Shown here one piece after another: positions 45,426-55,850 of a DNA stretch of 64,000 nt. Position numbers and translations under genes: made by a program. The DNA lies in contig CM055094.1 in NCBI GenBank assembly GCA_029204225.1, positions 20,073,489-20,137,488 on the forward strand, written 5' to 3'. The first letter of the stretch is position 1, and every line of letters starts with the position of its first letter. The DNA is from Diphasiastrum complanatum (Eukaryota; Streptophyta; Lycopodiopsida; Lycopodiales; Lycopodiaceae). The notes below the pieces were generated by a model. The model was not told where the DNA came from, searched no databases, and was given only the letters and a program-made list of their open reading frames with translations.

Positions 45426-45624
45426 GACATGAAACAAGTTTCAAACATGTTTTAAAGAACATGAAATTCTATTTTGGATTTTTAGTAAAACAGAATATCC
45501 AGATATAATTAAGAATCATATGAGCGACACACCACTCAATGTTCCTAGAAAAGGTGATTTTAAGGTAGAATGGCATTTGATTCACACACCAAGAGCTATA
45601 GGGAGTGAAAATCCAAAATTAGCG
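45426..45624 (+). pseudogene. Part D fragment, right of the copia insertion
   Basis: HEILFWIFSKTEYPDIIKNH-type sequence with a 4-nt loss near 45460 and an abrupt jump at about 45620 (aaaattagcgagctaacacg) into the G-box array, removing LSEMF and the spacer. Continues the element copy of 36690-38989. Confidence 0.5.
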
Positions 45625-45910
45625 AGCTAACACGTGCTAGAACACACCTCACCAAACCATTCGACCACATGGCCACATGTGCAAGTTTCACACATGCGGA
45701 TACAGAAGTGTGTTCCCACACGTCAGGTATTGATTGGGCCATGTGACCACACGTGCAAGAACACATGTCGTTGATCCATTCGGCCACGTGTCCCCACGTG
45801 GGATCCCACACGTGTTGATCCAGACGTGCAGTTTCACACATGCGTATACAAACGTGTGGTTCCACATGTCAGCTACTGACTGGGCCACGTGTCGTTGGGA
45901 TTCACACGTG
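45625..45910 (+). promoter_or_regulatory. G-box (CACGTG) array, copy 3
   Basis: Shorter version (about 285 bp) of the array at 2735. CACGTG/ACACGTGT motifs at 20-40 bp spacing; ends about 15 bp before TATATAAG at 45926-45933. Confidence 0.65.
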
Positions 45911-45925
45911 CAAACTTTTTTCTCC

Positions 45926-45985
45926 TATATAAGTCCATTCTCGGAGATTGTACAATGGCCGTTGATTCTAGGGATTTCAGAAAGG
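45926..45985 (+). promoter_or_regulatory. TATA box and probable start region
   Basis: TATATAAG at 45926-45933 with the conserved downstream stretch (ccattctcggagattgta). The RT ORF begins at 46495, 560 bp downstream across a minisatellite, so this could be its promoter. Confidence 0.45.
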
Positions 45986-46430
45986 TCAACATACAACGAG
46001 TTGAGGCTACAACTACAACCACATAGTCCTACCATAGGCTTGTGTGGTTTACCACATGGCCTACCATAGAATTGTGTAGCAGGCCACATAGGCCTGCGAT
46101 TGACCAAGGCTGTCATAGGTGCCCACGTGTCAAGTCACGTATCACTGCCATGTGGCAAATCATGCAGGCTTGGGGCTAGCCACGTGGCAAGCCACGTAGG
46201 CCCATCATAGGTTGGCAAGCTAACCAGGCTCTGCCTACGTGGTCTGATATTTGTGAAGCCTATCGCACACTACCACATGGCAAGCCACGCAGGTCTACCA
46301 CATGGCAAATCATGCAGGCTTGAGGGTTGCCATGTGGCAAGCCATGTAGGCCTACCATAACCTTGTATGTCAAGTCAACTGGGCCCTGTGCCACGTAGGC
46401 TTGAGTGGACCTAGAGATCTATATATATTT
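45986..46430 (+). repeat. Palindromic minisatellite, array 3
   Basis: Units with ccacatggcaaatcatgcag and gccacgtggcaagccacgta. Includes the sequence that forms the tail of the H3-like ORFs (atggcaaatcatgcaggctt at about 46145 and 46303) although no H3 sequence precedes it here. Confidence 0.7.
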
Positions 46431-46494
46431 ATAGGTGGGCTCAAATCTCTTGCCATAAAAACCAGCCAAGAAGATAAACTTTTTCAAACCCTAA

Positions 46495-47375
46495 ATGTGC
46501 CCTAAAAGACACAAAAAACAGCAAGTATCAAATCTAGAAAATCAGCACCAAAATGTGTCGAAACAACACATTAGATGGATGCAGGAACTCGCCCTCCTAC
46601 AAGCCTTGTGTGCTGAAAATTTCAGCCTGAAATTGCATTACAAACTCAAAAAACTAGCAAGCAATGAATTAGGTTACCCCCAAAAAAGCAATATTCCTTT
46701 GAACGGGATTGACGATTTGAAAACTATTATGACTAAAATGATTTGTTCGGCATTTAAAATTGCCAAAATCAAATTGCTCAAATACAAACGAATATATGGA
46801 ACCAATGATTTTAAATGGGTTTTGAAAAATACAAGTTCATATGAATGGAGTACTATAGACGGCAAGAATACCTTATGCATTTGGAATTTCTATTTGATAG
46901 ACAATTGCATTATCAGACTTGGGGATCATACTTGGCGACAGGTCGGGGGAATACCAATGGGTTTTTCATATTCACCAATGTCTTGTAATTAATACCTTTC
47001 TTTTTTTAAAATGCAGTTTATTAAGAGGCTTGCAAGATTAGGGGAAATTAAATTTATAAACGACTTCAAATATTCGTTTAGGTACATTGACGATATATGC
47101 TTTATCAATATTCATACGGTTGGACGTTTCCTAGACAAGACTCAACCAAGAACACCTGACAATCCTTTTTGGATTCATCCCCTAGAATACCTTGGTGAAC
47201 TTTCTGAATATTACAATTACCTTTAACCCAATTACCGGTTGTACACATCTGTCCAAATATGAAAAAAGGGGAGACCTTCCTTTTCGCTTTCTGCAATATA
47301 TACACCTTGCCTCTTATAGACCCGTGTTTAACTCATATAATAGATCTGTGGTAACTTGGGGTAGCTTGATATGTA
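46495..47375 (+). pseudogene. Reverse transcriptase gene of the element (GIPMG/YIDD type)
   Basis: ORF from ATG 46495 (MCPKRHKKQQVSNLENQHQN), basic N-terminus, then LLKYKRIYGTNDFKWVLKNT, CIWNFYLIDN and motif B VGGIPMGFSYSPMSCN. A TAA at 46990-46992 replaces the Trp codon kept at 8236. The frame resumes (FIKRLARLGEIKFINDF) with motif C FRYIDDICFIN (YIDD codons 47083-47094). A 1-nt shift near 47205 precedes ITFNPITG, LSKYEKRGDLPFRFLQYIHL and NRPV-like RPVFNSYNRSV, ending at about 47340. GIPMG plus FRYIDD is neither the copia nor the gypsy signature. It fits the non-LTR, Penelope-like or telomerase side of RTs. No endonuclease is visible. The N-terminal 25 codons also exist at 59172-59248 (-). 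Confidence 0.65.
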
Positions 47376-47829
47376 TCTAGGCAACTAATAAAACAACAAC
47401 ACACCTCTGGATGGCTTCACAAGCTTCTCTAACTCATTCTTATGATACTATCATTATGTCTAACTTTCCAAATACTAGATGCAAGAGTATTTGACAGATT
47501 CCTAATTCTTTACTCTCCAAGTGTTGTTTGTAGCTCATCGTAGATGCTTTGAGAATAATGTTACTAGTTATATTAATTGGGGGGGCGGGGGGGTGGATTT
47601 TGGATTTTTTGCTCTTGAATAGGGATTTTGGAAGTTCCTTTATTGCATTCATGTTTGCCATTACTTTTTCCCTATTTACTTTTTTGGGTTAAGGCAATTG
47701 AAAGCCTTAAAAAAAAAAAGCAATTTTTGTTGAGTACTTTGTAGACCTAGCAACCGTATCCTTTTAGAGGTGTATGCTATTTTTTTCCATTTGAAAAAGG
47801 CTTCTAATAATCTCTTAAGAGTCACTTGA
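47376..47829. other. Spacer with G-rich tract
   Basis: Begins with the boundary sequence gtagcttgatatgtatctag (also, reversed, at 22790 and at 59150). Contains a G-run interrupted by one C (about 47579-47592). No ORF. Confidence 0.45.
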
Positions 47830-48355
47830 TTGGAAATTGGCACAGTGGCAATTCATAGTATGGATTATCAGCCGATTACCAAAAGGAGTGCAAAGGGAAT
47901 GTCCTCCATATTGAAAGATGCCATCCGAGTAGCTAAAGCCTACGATAGCACCGTGATTGCCTCACAGAAGAGTATGCATAGCCAATCAGCCCAAAAGCCT
48001 AAGAATGAAAAGCCAAAAAATAATAAGATAAAAAATCTATTTTTTGATGAACTAGAAGCTACTACTTGCCAACAAACTTGGGCATCATGCCAAACAGAGA
48101 TCCGAGAGGAAAAATAAATCATCAAGTTTCATGGCGATGGATTTACCGACAGGTAAATTGAAAGTCGATTTGTTAAATGGTTGTGAATTGAAAGTTGATT
48201 TGTTAAATGGTTGTGAATATACTTGTAACTTCAGTACACTTTCTTTCAAGTCTAATCAATGGTTTCAAGTTAAAGGCAATATTCTAGGGAAAGACATAAG
48301 TATAATGTTTGATTTTGGAGGTACTCACAACTTTTTGAATGTGCGGCTTGTATAG
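47830..48355 (+). pseudogene. Ty3-gypsy gag end and protease start
   Basis: 47830-48117 encodes a lysine-rich piece (MEIGTVAIHSMDYQPITKRS … EEK-stop) that may be gag-like. From 48131 comes LKVDLLNGCE (duplicated in tandem, 48160-48215), GNILGKDISIMFDFGGTHNF and LNVRLV. The last part aligns with the gypsy protease motif (…LIDSGATHNFI…) but the catalytic triplet D-S/T-G reads DFGG, so it is inactive. Stop at 48353-48355. Confidence 0.6.
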
Positions 48356-48834
48356 AAGCTTCGGGTGCCCACCATGGCTAGTGATCAACATTATGTGGTG
48401 CTCTAGCCTCAGGGTCAGACACAGAAGTTTGGGATGTGAAAGTCCCTAATTTGGAGGTTCGGATGCAAGATCATGTTGAGCGGCTCGACTTCCATGTTAT
48501 GAATCTTGATAGAACTTATGTAATCCTAGGATATGACTGGCTTTTTGATAAATCAGATTCGTTGAAAATAGATTTTAAAAACCATACTATTGTATTTAAA
48601 GATAAGTTTGACCAGATAGTCTCTATTTATGGGGAGACTAATGTACTCCCATCACCGATGGTTTCCTCGGCGAAAGTTATGGAGAAACTACATAATTCTA
48701 AGTATGAGCTTTTTCATCTTGTTTTGAAATCTCGTATGCATTGTGATGTGAATGTGTTAACATGCTTTAACACCAAAAATTAGCATCAAAAACAGCTTTT
48801 AATGCAAGATTTAAAACAAGAGTTCAATGATGTT
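48356..48834 (+). pseudogene. Ty3-gypsy protease end
   Basis: ORF 48436-48783: MKVPNLEVRMQDHVERLDFH, YVILGYDWLFDKSDSL, then NHTIVFKDKF. This is the second half of a gypsy protease domain (the ILG and DWL motifs). No RT follows. It is the fullest of three copies (14216, 31093). Confidence 0.65.
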
Positions 48835-50030
48835 TTTTCCTATTGCAGTCCGTTGTTAGAACATAATCAAATTTTTCTTAAATGAAATCTTTGAAATGTT
48901 TTAGAAAAGAGCAAGAACATAATGATAGATTTTCAATTTCAAAATTGCAGAAAACATCAAACAGAAAGTACCATTCACTTTTGATGTTAGGTAAGTATGA
49001 CCAAGCAAACACAATATTATGGAAGGACTTGTGTATATAAGGCCAAAGATTGTAACAAAATACGAGTGTAAAAGTGTCTCACATGAATGCTCTCAAACAT
49101 TCTATTACAGTAGCGTAAATGTAAAAATATCTTTGCCTTGTCCTTGCGCGTGCTGAGCTGTAGTCGATCCACCGTATTCCTAGTGAGAGTTCTTCTATTT
49201 AGATCCTCGTCATCCTGCGAGCTAGTTAATACCTGTAAAAGTTTAGTCTTTTAGCCAGTTAGTCTTCTTTTGCACCACTGCCTTGTCCTTCCTTTCCTTT
49301 ATATCATGTATACTTCTTTCTTTTTCCCATATTTTGTCCAGAAACCACCGAACTAGGGCTGTTTAGGTTGAAAGAACCAGGCCGTTCATTTGAGTTTTGG
49401 AAGAATTTATCTTGGACAATGAAAAAACGTGGTCTTTTGAGGAGGCGTTCAATCTCTCTGATATTTTCAGCATCTCCTAAGTTGGCAAGGAGTTTAGCAG
49501 AAGGGTTTGCAGCAAATCAATCATGTGCTGGCGTAAAAAGAGAAAACTATGTGTGACTTGACAGCATCTGTGGCAAACTTTTGTAGCCAAAGAAAAAAGC
49601 CATTCATCTAATTCTGGAAGGATGCAGCAGGGAAGAATTTACTAAGATTGTTCATCATGAAACACGATGATCCCAAAAAAAAGAAATGACATGGAGACCC
49701 ATTTTTTTTTAGTTTTATAAAAAAAATACCCATATTTAAAATGCTTCAATCAAAGATATTGTAATGCTAAAAAAAATGCTGTATTTTGCAAGAAATATAA
49801 TCAAGGTACTAAAAGTTTGTTAATAGATTTTTATAAATAATTGCATATTAGCTTATATGAAATAATAATACTATTCAAAATAAAATCATTGGACACAACC
49901 ATTAGAATAACTAAAAAAAAAAATTTGCTTATTAAAACAAAAGTTTTTGATTTTTTTAAAAAAAATTTAAAAGTGTTTTTAATTACAATTCTTGTATCAA
50001 GAAAAATATTTTTCAAATTATGACCTAAAG
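48835..50030 (+). mobile_element. Gypsy relic 3' region, copy 3
   Basis: As at 14521-15769, with a TATA-like gtatataagg near 49033, the 65-codon ORF at 49368-49556 and an AT-rich tail from about 49700. It ends where part A's leader is joined via 'aaaggaatcatatgcacata'. Confidence 0.45.
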
Positions 50031-50104
50031 GAATCATATGCACATAAATATGCCTCTTCAAATCATTCCTACAAGATCAGTTGAATCATCATGCAATAAT
50101 CATC

Positions 50105-51515
50105 GTTTCCACATCCTATCAGAGCAACATTGCTCCAAAGTTTTCCACAAATTTCTAGTCTCCATACACTGCCGAGCAATACTCTACATACACTGCTCAG
50201 AGAGCCTAGCCTCCATGCTCTGCAATCACTGTGGACCGAGTCGAGCGTCCATACTCTGCATTCACTGTGGACTGAGCTGAGCGTCCATACTCTGCATACA
50301 AAGTTGACTGAGCCGAGTCCATCCAAAGACGATCGATCCGAAGCCCTCCACGGTCGATCGAGCCGAGACTCCACTTGTCTGTTACCAGAGCCAAACCTTT
50401 AACAGAGTCATCAGCCGAGTCCAGAACATGTCTGCCACAACATCTTCCAATTCTGATGACCCAACTCAAGACAAAATTGACATCACCATGGAAAGCCTCG
50501 ATATCTCCCAGGAGGCACACTAGTTCCTGAGCCACATAGAGTTCCAACTTCCTCTTTTGATCAGTGGCTAGAAGAGCCCGTTTCAATTGCATATTGCTTA
50601 TAACCACATCAACAGATTTTCCAGTTCATGTTACCTCCTAACCAAAATTTTGTTTATATTATCCCTATTTCTGGAGCTTACCTCAATACATTTGGCTTCC
50701 CTAGGGGACCAAACACAGTCAATAGGACCCTCAGAAAGATTGAATCGACAACATACTTCAAATACATAGACCCCTCAGTGGACAAATGGGAAGAAAAAGA
50801 TGGTTACCTTATCGAGGTCATAAATGATAAGCCCTTAGCTGCTCCGTGTGCCTATCTAACGAAATATACATAGGGCTATAGGTCCAAGATCACGTGTATC
50901 CCCATGAAAGTATTCCACATGATGGCTGATTCTAAACTACACGATCAGAACCTTTATGACTGGGCCCAGTTTGCTTCCAACTGTCTCCATGACTATATCA
51001 AGAACAAGCAAACCTCCAGTTATTGGGCTATCTTCTGATAGATGTCACTTTGCAGCAGTTGAGCCACTGACCTCGATTTTGAGACCACTTGATGCTAGCA
51101 GATAAAAGCTTGGGAGACTCCCTCAGAACCAGCCAAGAATACCAACTCTACTTCCAGGCCTATTGCAACAGATTCCACGCAAGCGGCTTCTCAAAAGAGA
51201 AAGAGTTCCTTCTCTCCACAAGGGCCAACTGCAAAGCACCAAACGGTCGACCTAGTGAAGCTTACATCGAGAAAGACACCCATGTACTCTATTTCATAGA
51301 CGGAGGATCGATACAAGCGAAGCGTCATGCTTCATCAAATGAAACAAACTCAAATGATATGGAGTTTACATTCGAGGAGTTCCATGGCCCAAAAGGGCTG
51401 TCTAAGAAATGCCATGTAAGAGAGAGAAAATCGTCGATTTTTAAAACTCCGACCGAGTTTTTGGTCTGCCCGCACAACTTCGATGACTTGACCTCACTAG
51501 TAACATATGTTGGAT
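50105..51515 (+). pseudogene. Leader and part A, copy 8
   Basis: Leader 50105-50430 keeps two full 36-bp phrases. MSATTSSNSDD-type start at 50430, a 20-nt loss near 50508 (cgatatctcccagg), MLPPNQNFVYIIPISGAYLN at 50628, TAG at 50871-50873, shared 1-nt loss near 51022, C-terminal ORF 51089-51517. It precedes interval 51516-52041. Confidence 0.55.
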
Positions 51516-52041
51516 AGCCGTAATGCGTGGGGTCCATACTTCAAGATTCTATTTTCTACCATTAACTAACATGACTTCTCATGTAAATGCAAATCGTATT
51601 GCACATCAAATTTTTCTTTCCATCTACTAAAGCGTTCACATAAAAGAAAAACAGTCTTATCGATCTGCAAATCATGGCAAGAAACTCTGAATATTTTGGA
51701 TCACAATGAGCGCCAACGTGAATCTAAATTTTTGAAATTCAGAATATATGGAGTGTGTTGGATCAAATGGAGCGGCAAGGCTATCTCAAACTTTTGCAAT
51801 TCAAAAATTTGCAGTTTGAACACACATCTATTGAAAACATATTTTGCTTATTTTGCTCATAACTGCAAAGCTTTGATTTTGCATATAAAGCAAGAAACAT
51901 GGAGTGTGATGGATGAAAAAGAGCGCCAAGGTCATTTCAAACTTTTACAATTTTTTTTTTTTATAATTAAGACGAGTTTTAATAGCTTACAAGATATATA
52001 ATAAGTGGGTTTTCTACTAGATTAATCTATCAATTATTAAG
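51516..52041 (+). other. A-B interval, copy 8
   Basis: Same block as 1863-2337 with all three WSVxDxxERQG phrases (51690, 51750 and 51897). ORF 51696-52001 is not conserved. Confidence 0.35.
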
Positions 52042-52651
52042 ATGTCTAAATATCATCTCCACATTGATCTTCCCACAGAATATGCTCCACTGTCGAGAAA
52101 AAATCTGAAAGGATCCGCCTTACCAGCTCACCAAAGGACGAAAGACAGGAAACATTGTGATCTATGGGTTGATGGATGTTTGTATCCAATCGATCCAAGC
52201 TCAATGCAACATCCAAATTTTAGATCGGTCACACAACTCATACTGTTTTTATGTGAAGGACACAGTAGTCTATTGGGTTATTGAGAAAGATTGAAAAGCT
52301 ATGGCATTAGTTATTCAATAAAAAAAATCCACTGTTTGGAAAATATGTTGAATGGTTTGCTTACTGACTACCAAGAAAAAGAAATTTTTTTTTGCAAACA
52401 AAAGAAGAAAATGAAATCTTGAAGATAGATAATTCTCGTTTGCAAGATATTATATTAAACCTCGACCAAGAAACTGACAATATGAAACTAATTGTACAAA
52501 CATTGTGTACCTCATATTGTCAAATAAATGTAGAAGTAAACACATTACGGAAGAAAATATTGAACAATAAGAGAAAAAGAGTTATTTTAAAAAGTATTGA
52601 CGAGCTCTCAACAAGTGGGGGTCAACAGGAAAAAAGAATATATGATTTCAA
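52042..52651 (+). pseudogene. Parts B and B2, copy 8
   Basis: Part B from ATG 52042 is stopped at 52282-52284 (TGA in place of TGT: gttattgaga versus gttattgtga). B2 (52392-52655) is open. One private nonsense change. Confidence 0.55.
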
Positions 52652-52747
52652 GTAGGATTATGTTTTAAACTATTCATGTGTTTTGTATCATCTAGCACAT
52701 CAATGGTTGTGAATTGTTTTTTTATAAATCTTATTTTTATTTTGCAG
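52652..52747 (+). other. Intron 1, copy 8
   Basis: 96 nt, GTAGGATTATG…TTTATTTTGCAG, as in the other copies. Confidence 0.65.
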
Positions 52748-53254
52748 AGCAGCTTTAGTCACCAATGAAAATCCAAAGACAAGGACATGATTGGAAAGTC
52801 TTTGAGTGCAGTACTTACAGCCAAGTCAACGACGAGTCTACTTGGAAATCAACGATATTCTCGAAATCTGAATCATTTATAGAGACTTATTGTAAAGTTT
52901 TATGGATTCACAAACGAAATTGTTGAAAAATTGATATTAGTTCTCCAAGTTAGATGAATTAGAAGTAATAAAGGGACAAAAGCTGGAAAGGGTTAGTGTT
53001 ACACTTATGAATGGAACATTAAGCAATATGATAAAATAGTTCATGATTTTGTGTTTCAAACAGGTTTTAAAGAAGATCATGAAATTCTATTTTGGATTTT
53101 TAGTAAAACAGAATATCTAGAGATAATTAAGAATCATATGAGCGACACACCACTCAATGTTCCTAGAATAGGTGATTTTAAGGTGGAATGGTATTTGTTT
53201 CACACACCAAGAGCTACAGGGAGTGAAAATCCAAAACTTAGCGAAATGTTTTAA
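52748..53254 (+). pseudogene. Parts C and D, copy 8 (two internal deletions)
   Basis: C keeps MIGKSLSAVLTAKSTTSLLG to RYS, then jumps at about 52867 to LNHL (about 330 bp lost). After LERVSVTL the sequence jumps at about 53036 into part D (about 170 bp lost, including intron 2). D is open from FQTGFKEDHEILFW to LSEMF-TAA at 53252-53254. Confidence 0.5.
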
Positions 53255-53344
53255 CTGATCAAACGACATTTATATAGCTAAAACCCATAAAACCCAAGTC
53301 GTACACTCATTGATCCAACAACGGATCAGATGTCTGGCGCGTAA

Positions 53345-53735
53345 TACAACCGTCCACACGTGTGAGACCACACGTGCTACAATACACGTCAATCTGCCAT
53401 TCGGCCACGTGCCCACACATGCGGGCTAACACGTGCCTAAACAAACGTCGCCAAAACATTCGACCACATGGCCACGTGTGCAAGTTTGACACGTGCGGAT
53501 ACAGAAGTGTGGTCCCACACGTCAGTTACTGATTGGGCCATGTGACCACACGTGCGAGCCGATACGTGCAAGAACACATGTCGCTGATCCATTCGGCCAC
53601 ATGTCCCCACATGGGATCCCACACGTGTTGATCCAGACGTGCAGTTTCACACATGCGTATACAAATGTGTGGTTCCACATGTCAGCTATTGACTGGGCCA
53701 CGTGTCGCTGGGATTCACACGTGCCATTTTTTTTC
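53345..53735 (+). promoter_or_regulatory. G-box (CACGTG) array, copy 4, upstream of the H3-like ORF
   Basis: I count ten CACGTG hexamers in about 385 bp, plus at least six one-base variants (CACATG, CATGTG, CACGTC). Most are flanked by A/C and T/G to give ACACGTGT-like palindromes. It lies directly upstream of TATATAAG. G-box binding by bZIP/bHLH factors is inferred, not shown. Confidence 0.7.
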
Positions 53736-53738
53736 TCC

Positions 53739-53768
53739 TATATAAGTCCATTCCCGGGGATTGTATAG
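53739..53768 (+). promoter_or_regulatory. TATA box of the H3-like ORF
   Basis: TATATAAG 53739-53746, then the conserved ccattcccggggattgta. The ATG of the H3-like ORF is about 330 bp further on. This is the only one of the arrays in which TATA box and H3 reading frame are both present. Confidence 0.55.
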
Positions 53769-53813
53769 GTTTTCACGTAATTTGCTGTCATGTTTGATTG
53801 CTTCCATACGACC

Positions 53814-54025
53814 TGCATTCGTGATATCGCCATCATGCGAGCGACCTCGTTCCCAGGCCTATTCCTTACACCCTGTCACGTCGTAGCGATATCAGCCTGA
53901 CTTTCCCAGTATCGTCATCATGCAAGCCCCTGCCTCTCCCCGCCTATCTTTGCCACTCTCTCGCGTTGTAGCGATATCACCCTTAGAGTTCTCAGTGTCG
54001 CCATCACGCGAGATAATTTAGCTCT
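53814..54025 (+). repeat. GATATC tandem repeat, period about 85 bp
   Basis: gcgatatc at 53886 and 53971 (offset 85) and the matching cgccatcatgcgag / cgtcatcatgcaag / cgccatcacgcgag at about 53829, 53913 and 53999. Two and a half units in the presumed 5' leader of the H3-like ORF. Also present, reversed, at 10450-10700. Confidence 0.65.
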
Positions 54026-54073
54026 CTCTTCTGCTGTATCTCTGTCCTCGCATGGTATAGATATCCGGCCTCA

Positions 54074-54532
54074 ATGGCTCGGATGAAGCAAACTGCTAGG
54101 CTTACCCATTTTGTTCAACCGTCCCGTCCCCAGACATCTGAACCCATACGTCTGCAAAGACGCAGAAGACCTCGCCGTCCATGGTTGAGGGACATCAGGG
54201 CCTTGCAGAGGTACACCAAACTTGTGATCCTGAAAGCAGCCTTGTACCGGGCTGTGAGGGAGGTTACACAAGATATGACCACGCATCTGCCCTATGCAGT
54301 GAGGTGGAATATCGCTGCATTGGAGGCCCTCCATATTGCATACGAGGACTTCCAGACAAAATTGTTTGAGGATTCGATGCTGTGTTCCATTCATGGCAAG
54401 AGGGTGACACTGATGCCCAAGGACATGCTTCTTGTCATGAGGTTTCGAAACACCTATGACAGCGGTATGCCACATGGCAAATCATGCAGGCTTGAGGGTT
54501 GCCATGTGGCAAGCCATGTAGGCCTACCATAA
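54074..54532 (+). CDS. Histone H3-family protein, CENH3-like (152 aa)
   Basis: ATG 54074. Residues 1-9 MARMKQTAR match the H3 tail, but K9 is Leu and the K27/K36 region is an Arg-rich linker (28-35). Histone fold: LRDIRALQRYTKLVILKAAL (38-57, first helices), VREVTQDM (61-68), loop 1 with one extra residue compared with canonical H3, VRWNIAALEAL (76-86), [20 protein letters not shown] (97-116). The longer loop 1, the RW before helix 2 and S-M-L-C/VTLM instead of T-N-L-C/VTIM are features of plant centromeric H3; F-E-D and M-P-K-D are canonical. The fold ends near residue 128, and the last 22 residues come from the adjoining minisatellite, so the natural C-terminus is lost. Open, with a promoter-like upstream. 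It may be expressed or a young captured pseudogene. Confidence 0.7.
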   Translation: MARMKQTARLTHFVQPSRPQTSEPIRLQRRRRPRRPWLRDIRALQRYTKLVILKAALYRAVREVTQDMTTHLPYAVRWNIAALEALHIAYEDFQTKLFEDSMLCSIHGKRVTLMPKDMLLVMRFRNTYDSGMPHGKSCRLEGCHVASHVGLP

Positions 54533-55060
54533 CCTTGTATGTCAAGCCAACTGGGCCTTGTGCCACGTACGCTTGAGTGGACCTAGAGATCTATATATAT
54601 ATATATAGGTGGGCTCAAAAGTTGCCACTTGGCAAACCACACAAGCCTACCATAGGCTTGAGTGGCAGGCCACATAGGCATGGCATGTTTCTGATGCTTC
54701 TTACGTAAGCATGTCGCAGGCTACCACATAGGCTTGCCATAGGCTTGTGTGGCAAGCAAACCAGGCTCTGCCATGTAGGCTTGAGTGGAGCTAGAGAGAG
54801 AGAGCTGGGGCTCCCAAGTTGCCATGTGGCAAGCCATGTAGGCATGTCATGAGATAAAACACACAGGCTGGGGACTTGCCATGTGGCAAGCCATGTAAGC
54901 CTATCATAGGCTTGCGTGGTAGGTCATATAGGCATGACATAGACTTGATGCTAGTATGTTCATGCTGGTATGTTGCAGTCTGCCATATAGGCTTGACATA
55001 GGCTTGTGTGGCAAGCCAACTAAGCTATACCACGTGGGTTTTCCATGTAGGTTTGAGTGG

Positions 55061-55063
<3 letters not shown>
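54480..55063 (+). repeat. Palindromic minisatellite, array 4
   Basis: Same units as arrays 1-3, with a (TA)n at 54593-54607. Its first 50 bp are translated as the tail of the H3-like ORF. Confidence 0.7.

Positions 55064-55148
<85 letters not shown>
55064..55148 (+). repeat. (GA)n microsatellite, 85 bp
   Basis: Perfect GA tract in the same context as 3580 and 20500. Confidence 0.95.
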
Positions 55149-55150
<2 letters not shown>

Positions 55151-55242
55151 TGAGTGACGAGTCACACATGACCTACTTCCCTGTGGTATGGCCTAGCATC
55201 AACGTTGAAAAAAATATCTGATGGAGATAAGAAGGGTCCCAA

Positions 55243-55578
55243 GCAATGTACCAAAATTAGCCAATTAGAATGGGTCCAAACTCGACCTCATCCACTGATC
55301 TACTTGCCAGAGGTAGTTAAACCACTATTTAGGCCCTTATTAACAAATATGAAACTTGCTCGAAGCTGAGATTCATTTTGGCCTCCAAAATTGCCAAATG
55401 AAAAACCAAACTAGTTGACAATTTTTCACACCATGTCCTCTAGACATCTCCATTGATGAATACAATTTATAAGTTTTTGAAAGCAACGTACCAAAATTTA
55501 GTCAATTAGAATGGGTCCAAACTCGACCTCATCTACTTATCTACTTGCCAGAGGTAGTCAAACCACTATTTAGGCCCT
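55243..55578. repeat. 240-bp tandem repeat, second locus
   Basis: gcaatgtacc at 55243 and gcaacgtacc at 55483. The second unit is cut at 'ttaggccc' and joined to copia gag sequence exactly as at 4309, so these two loci descend from one rearranged block. Confidence 0.75.
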
Positions 55579-55850
55579 TTTCATCAAGATTAAGAGAAAA
55601 TCCAAAGGCAAACGTGTTGCATTCAAGAAGAACCAAGTCAAAGCTCGAGCAAGCCAAAGAAGGATAGGTCGAAGATCAAATGCTACTTTTGTGGCAAGAC
55701 GGGGCACTATGCCTCGGAGTGCTTCAAGAAGAAGCAAACTAAAAGTCAAGCAAACCTTGGTCAAGAGGAAGAGGAGAGCTCTCATGAGGATTTCGTCATG
55801 ATGTCAAGTTTCTCATATTCAAGCATAAGAGGTGAAGACCCTTGGTGAAT
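55579..55850 (+). pseudogene. Copia gag zinc knuckle relic
   Basis: Zinc knuckle CYFCGKTGHYASECF at about 55680-55725, EEEESSHED linker, IRGEDPW, then cut inside the protease (gacccttggtg) and joined to flank sequence. Same family as 4309. Confidence 0.7.

Noticed and set aside
54074-54532. Canonical histone H3 gene
   Set aside because: Tail lysines K9, K27 and K36 are not in place, loop 1 is one residue longer and the C-terminus is repeat-derived.
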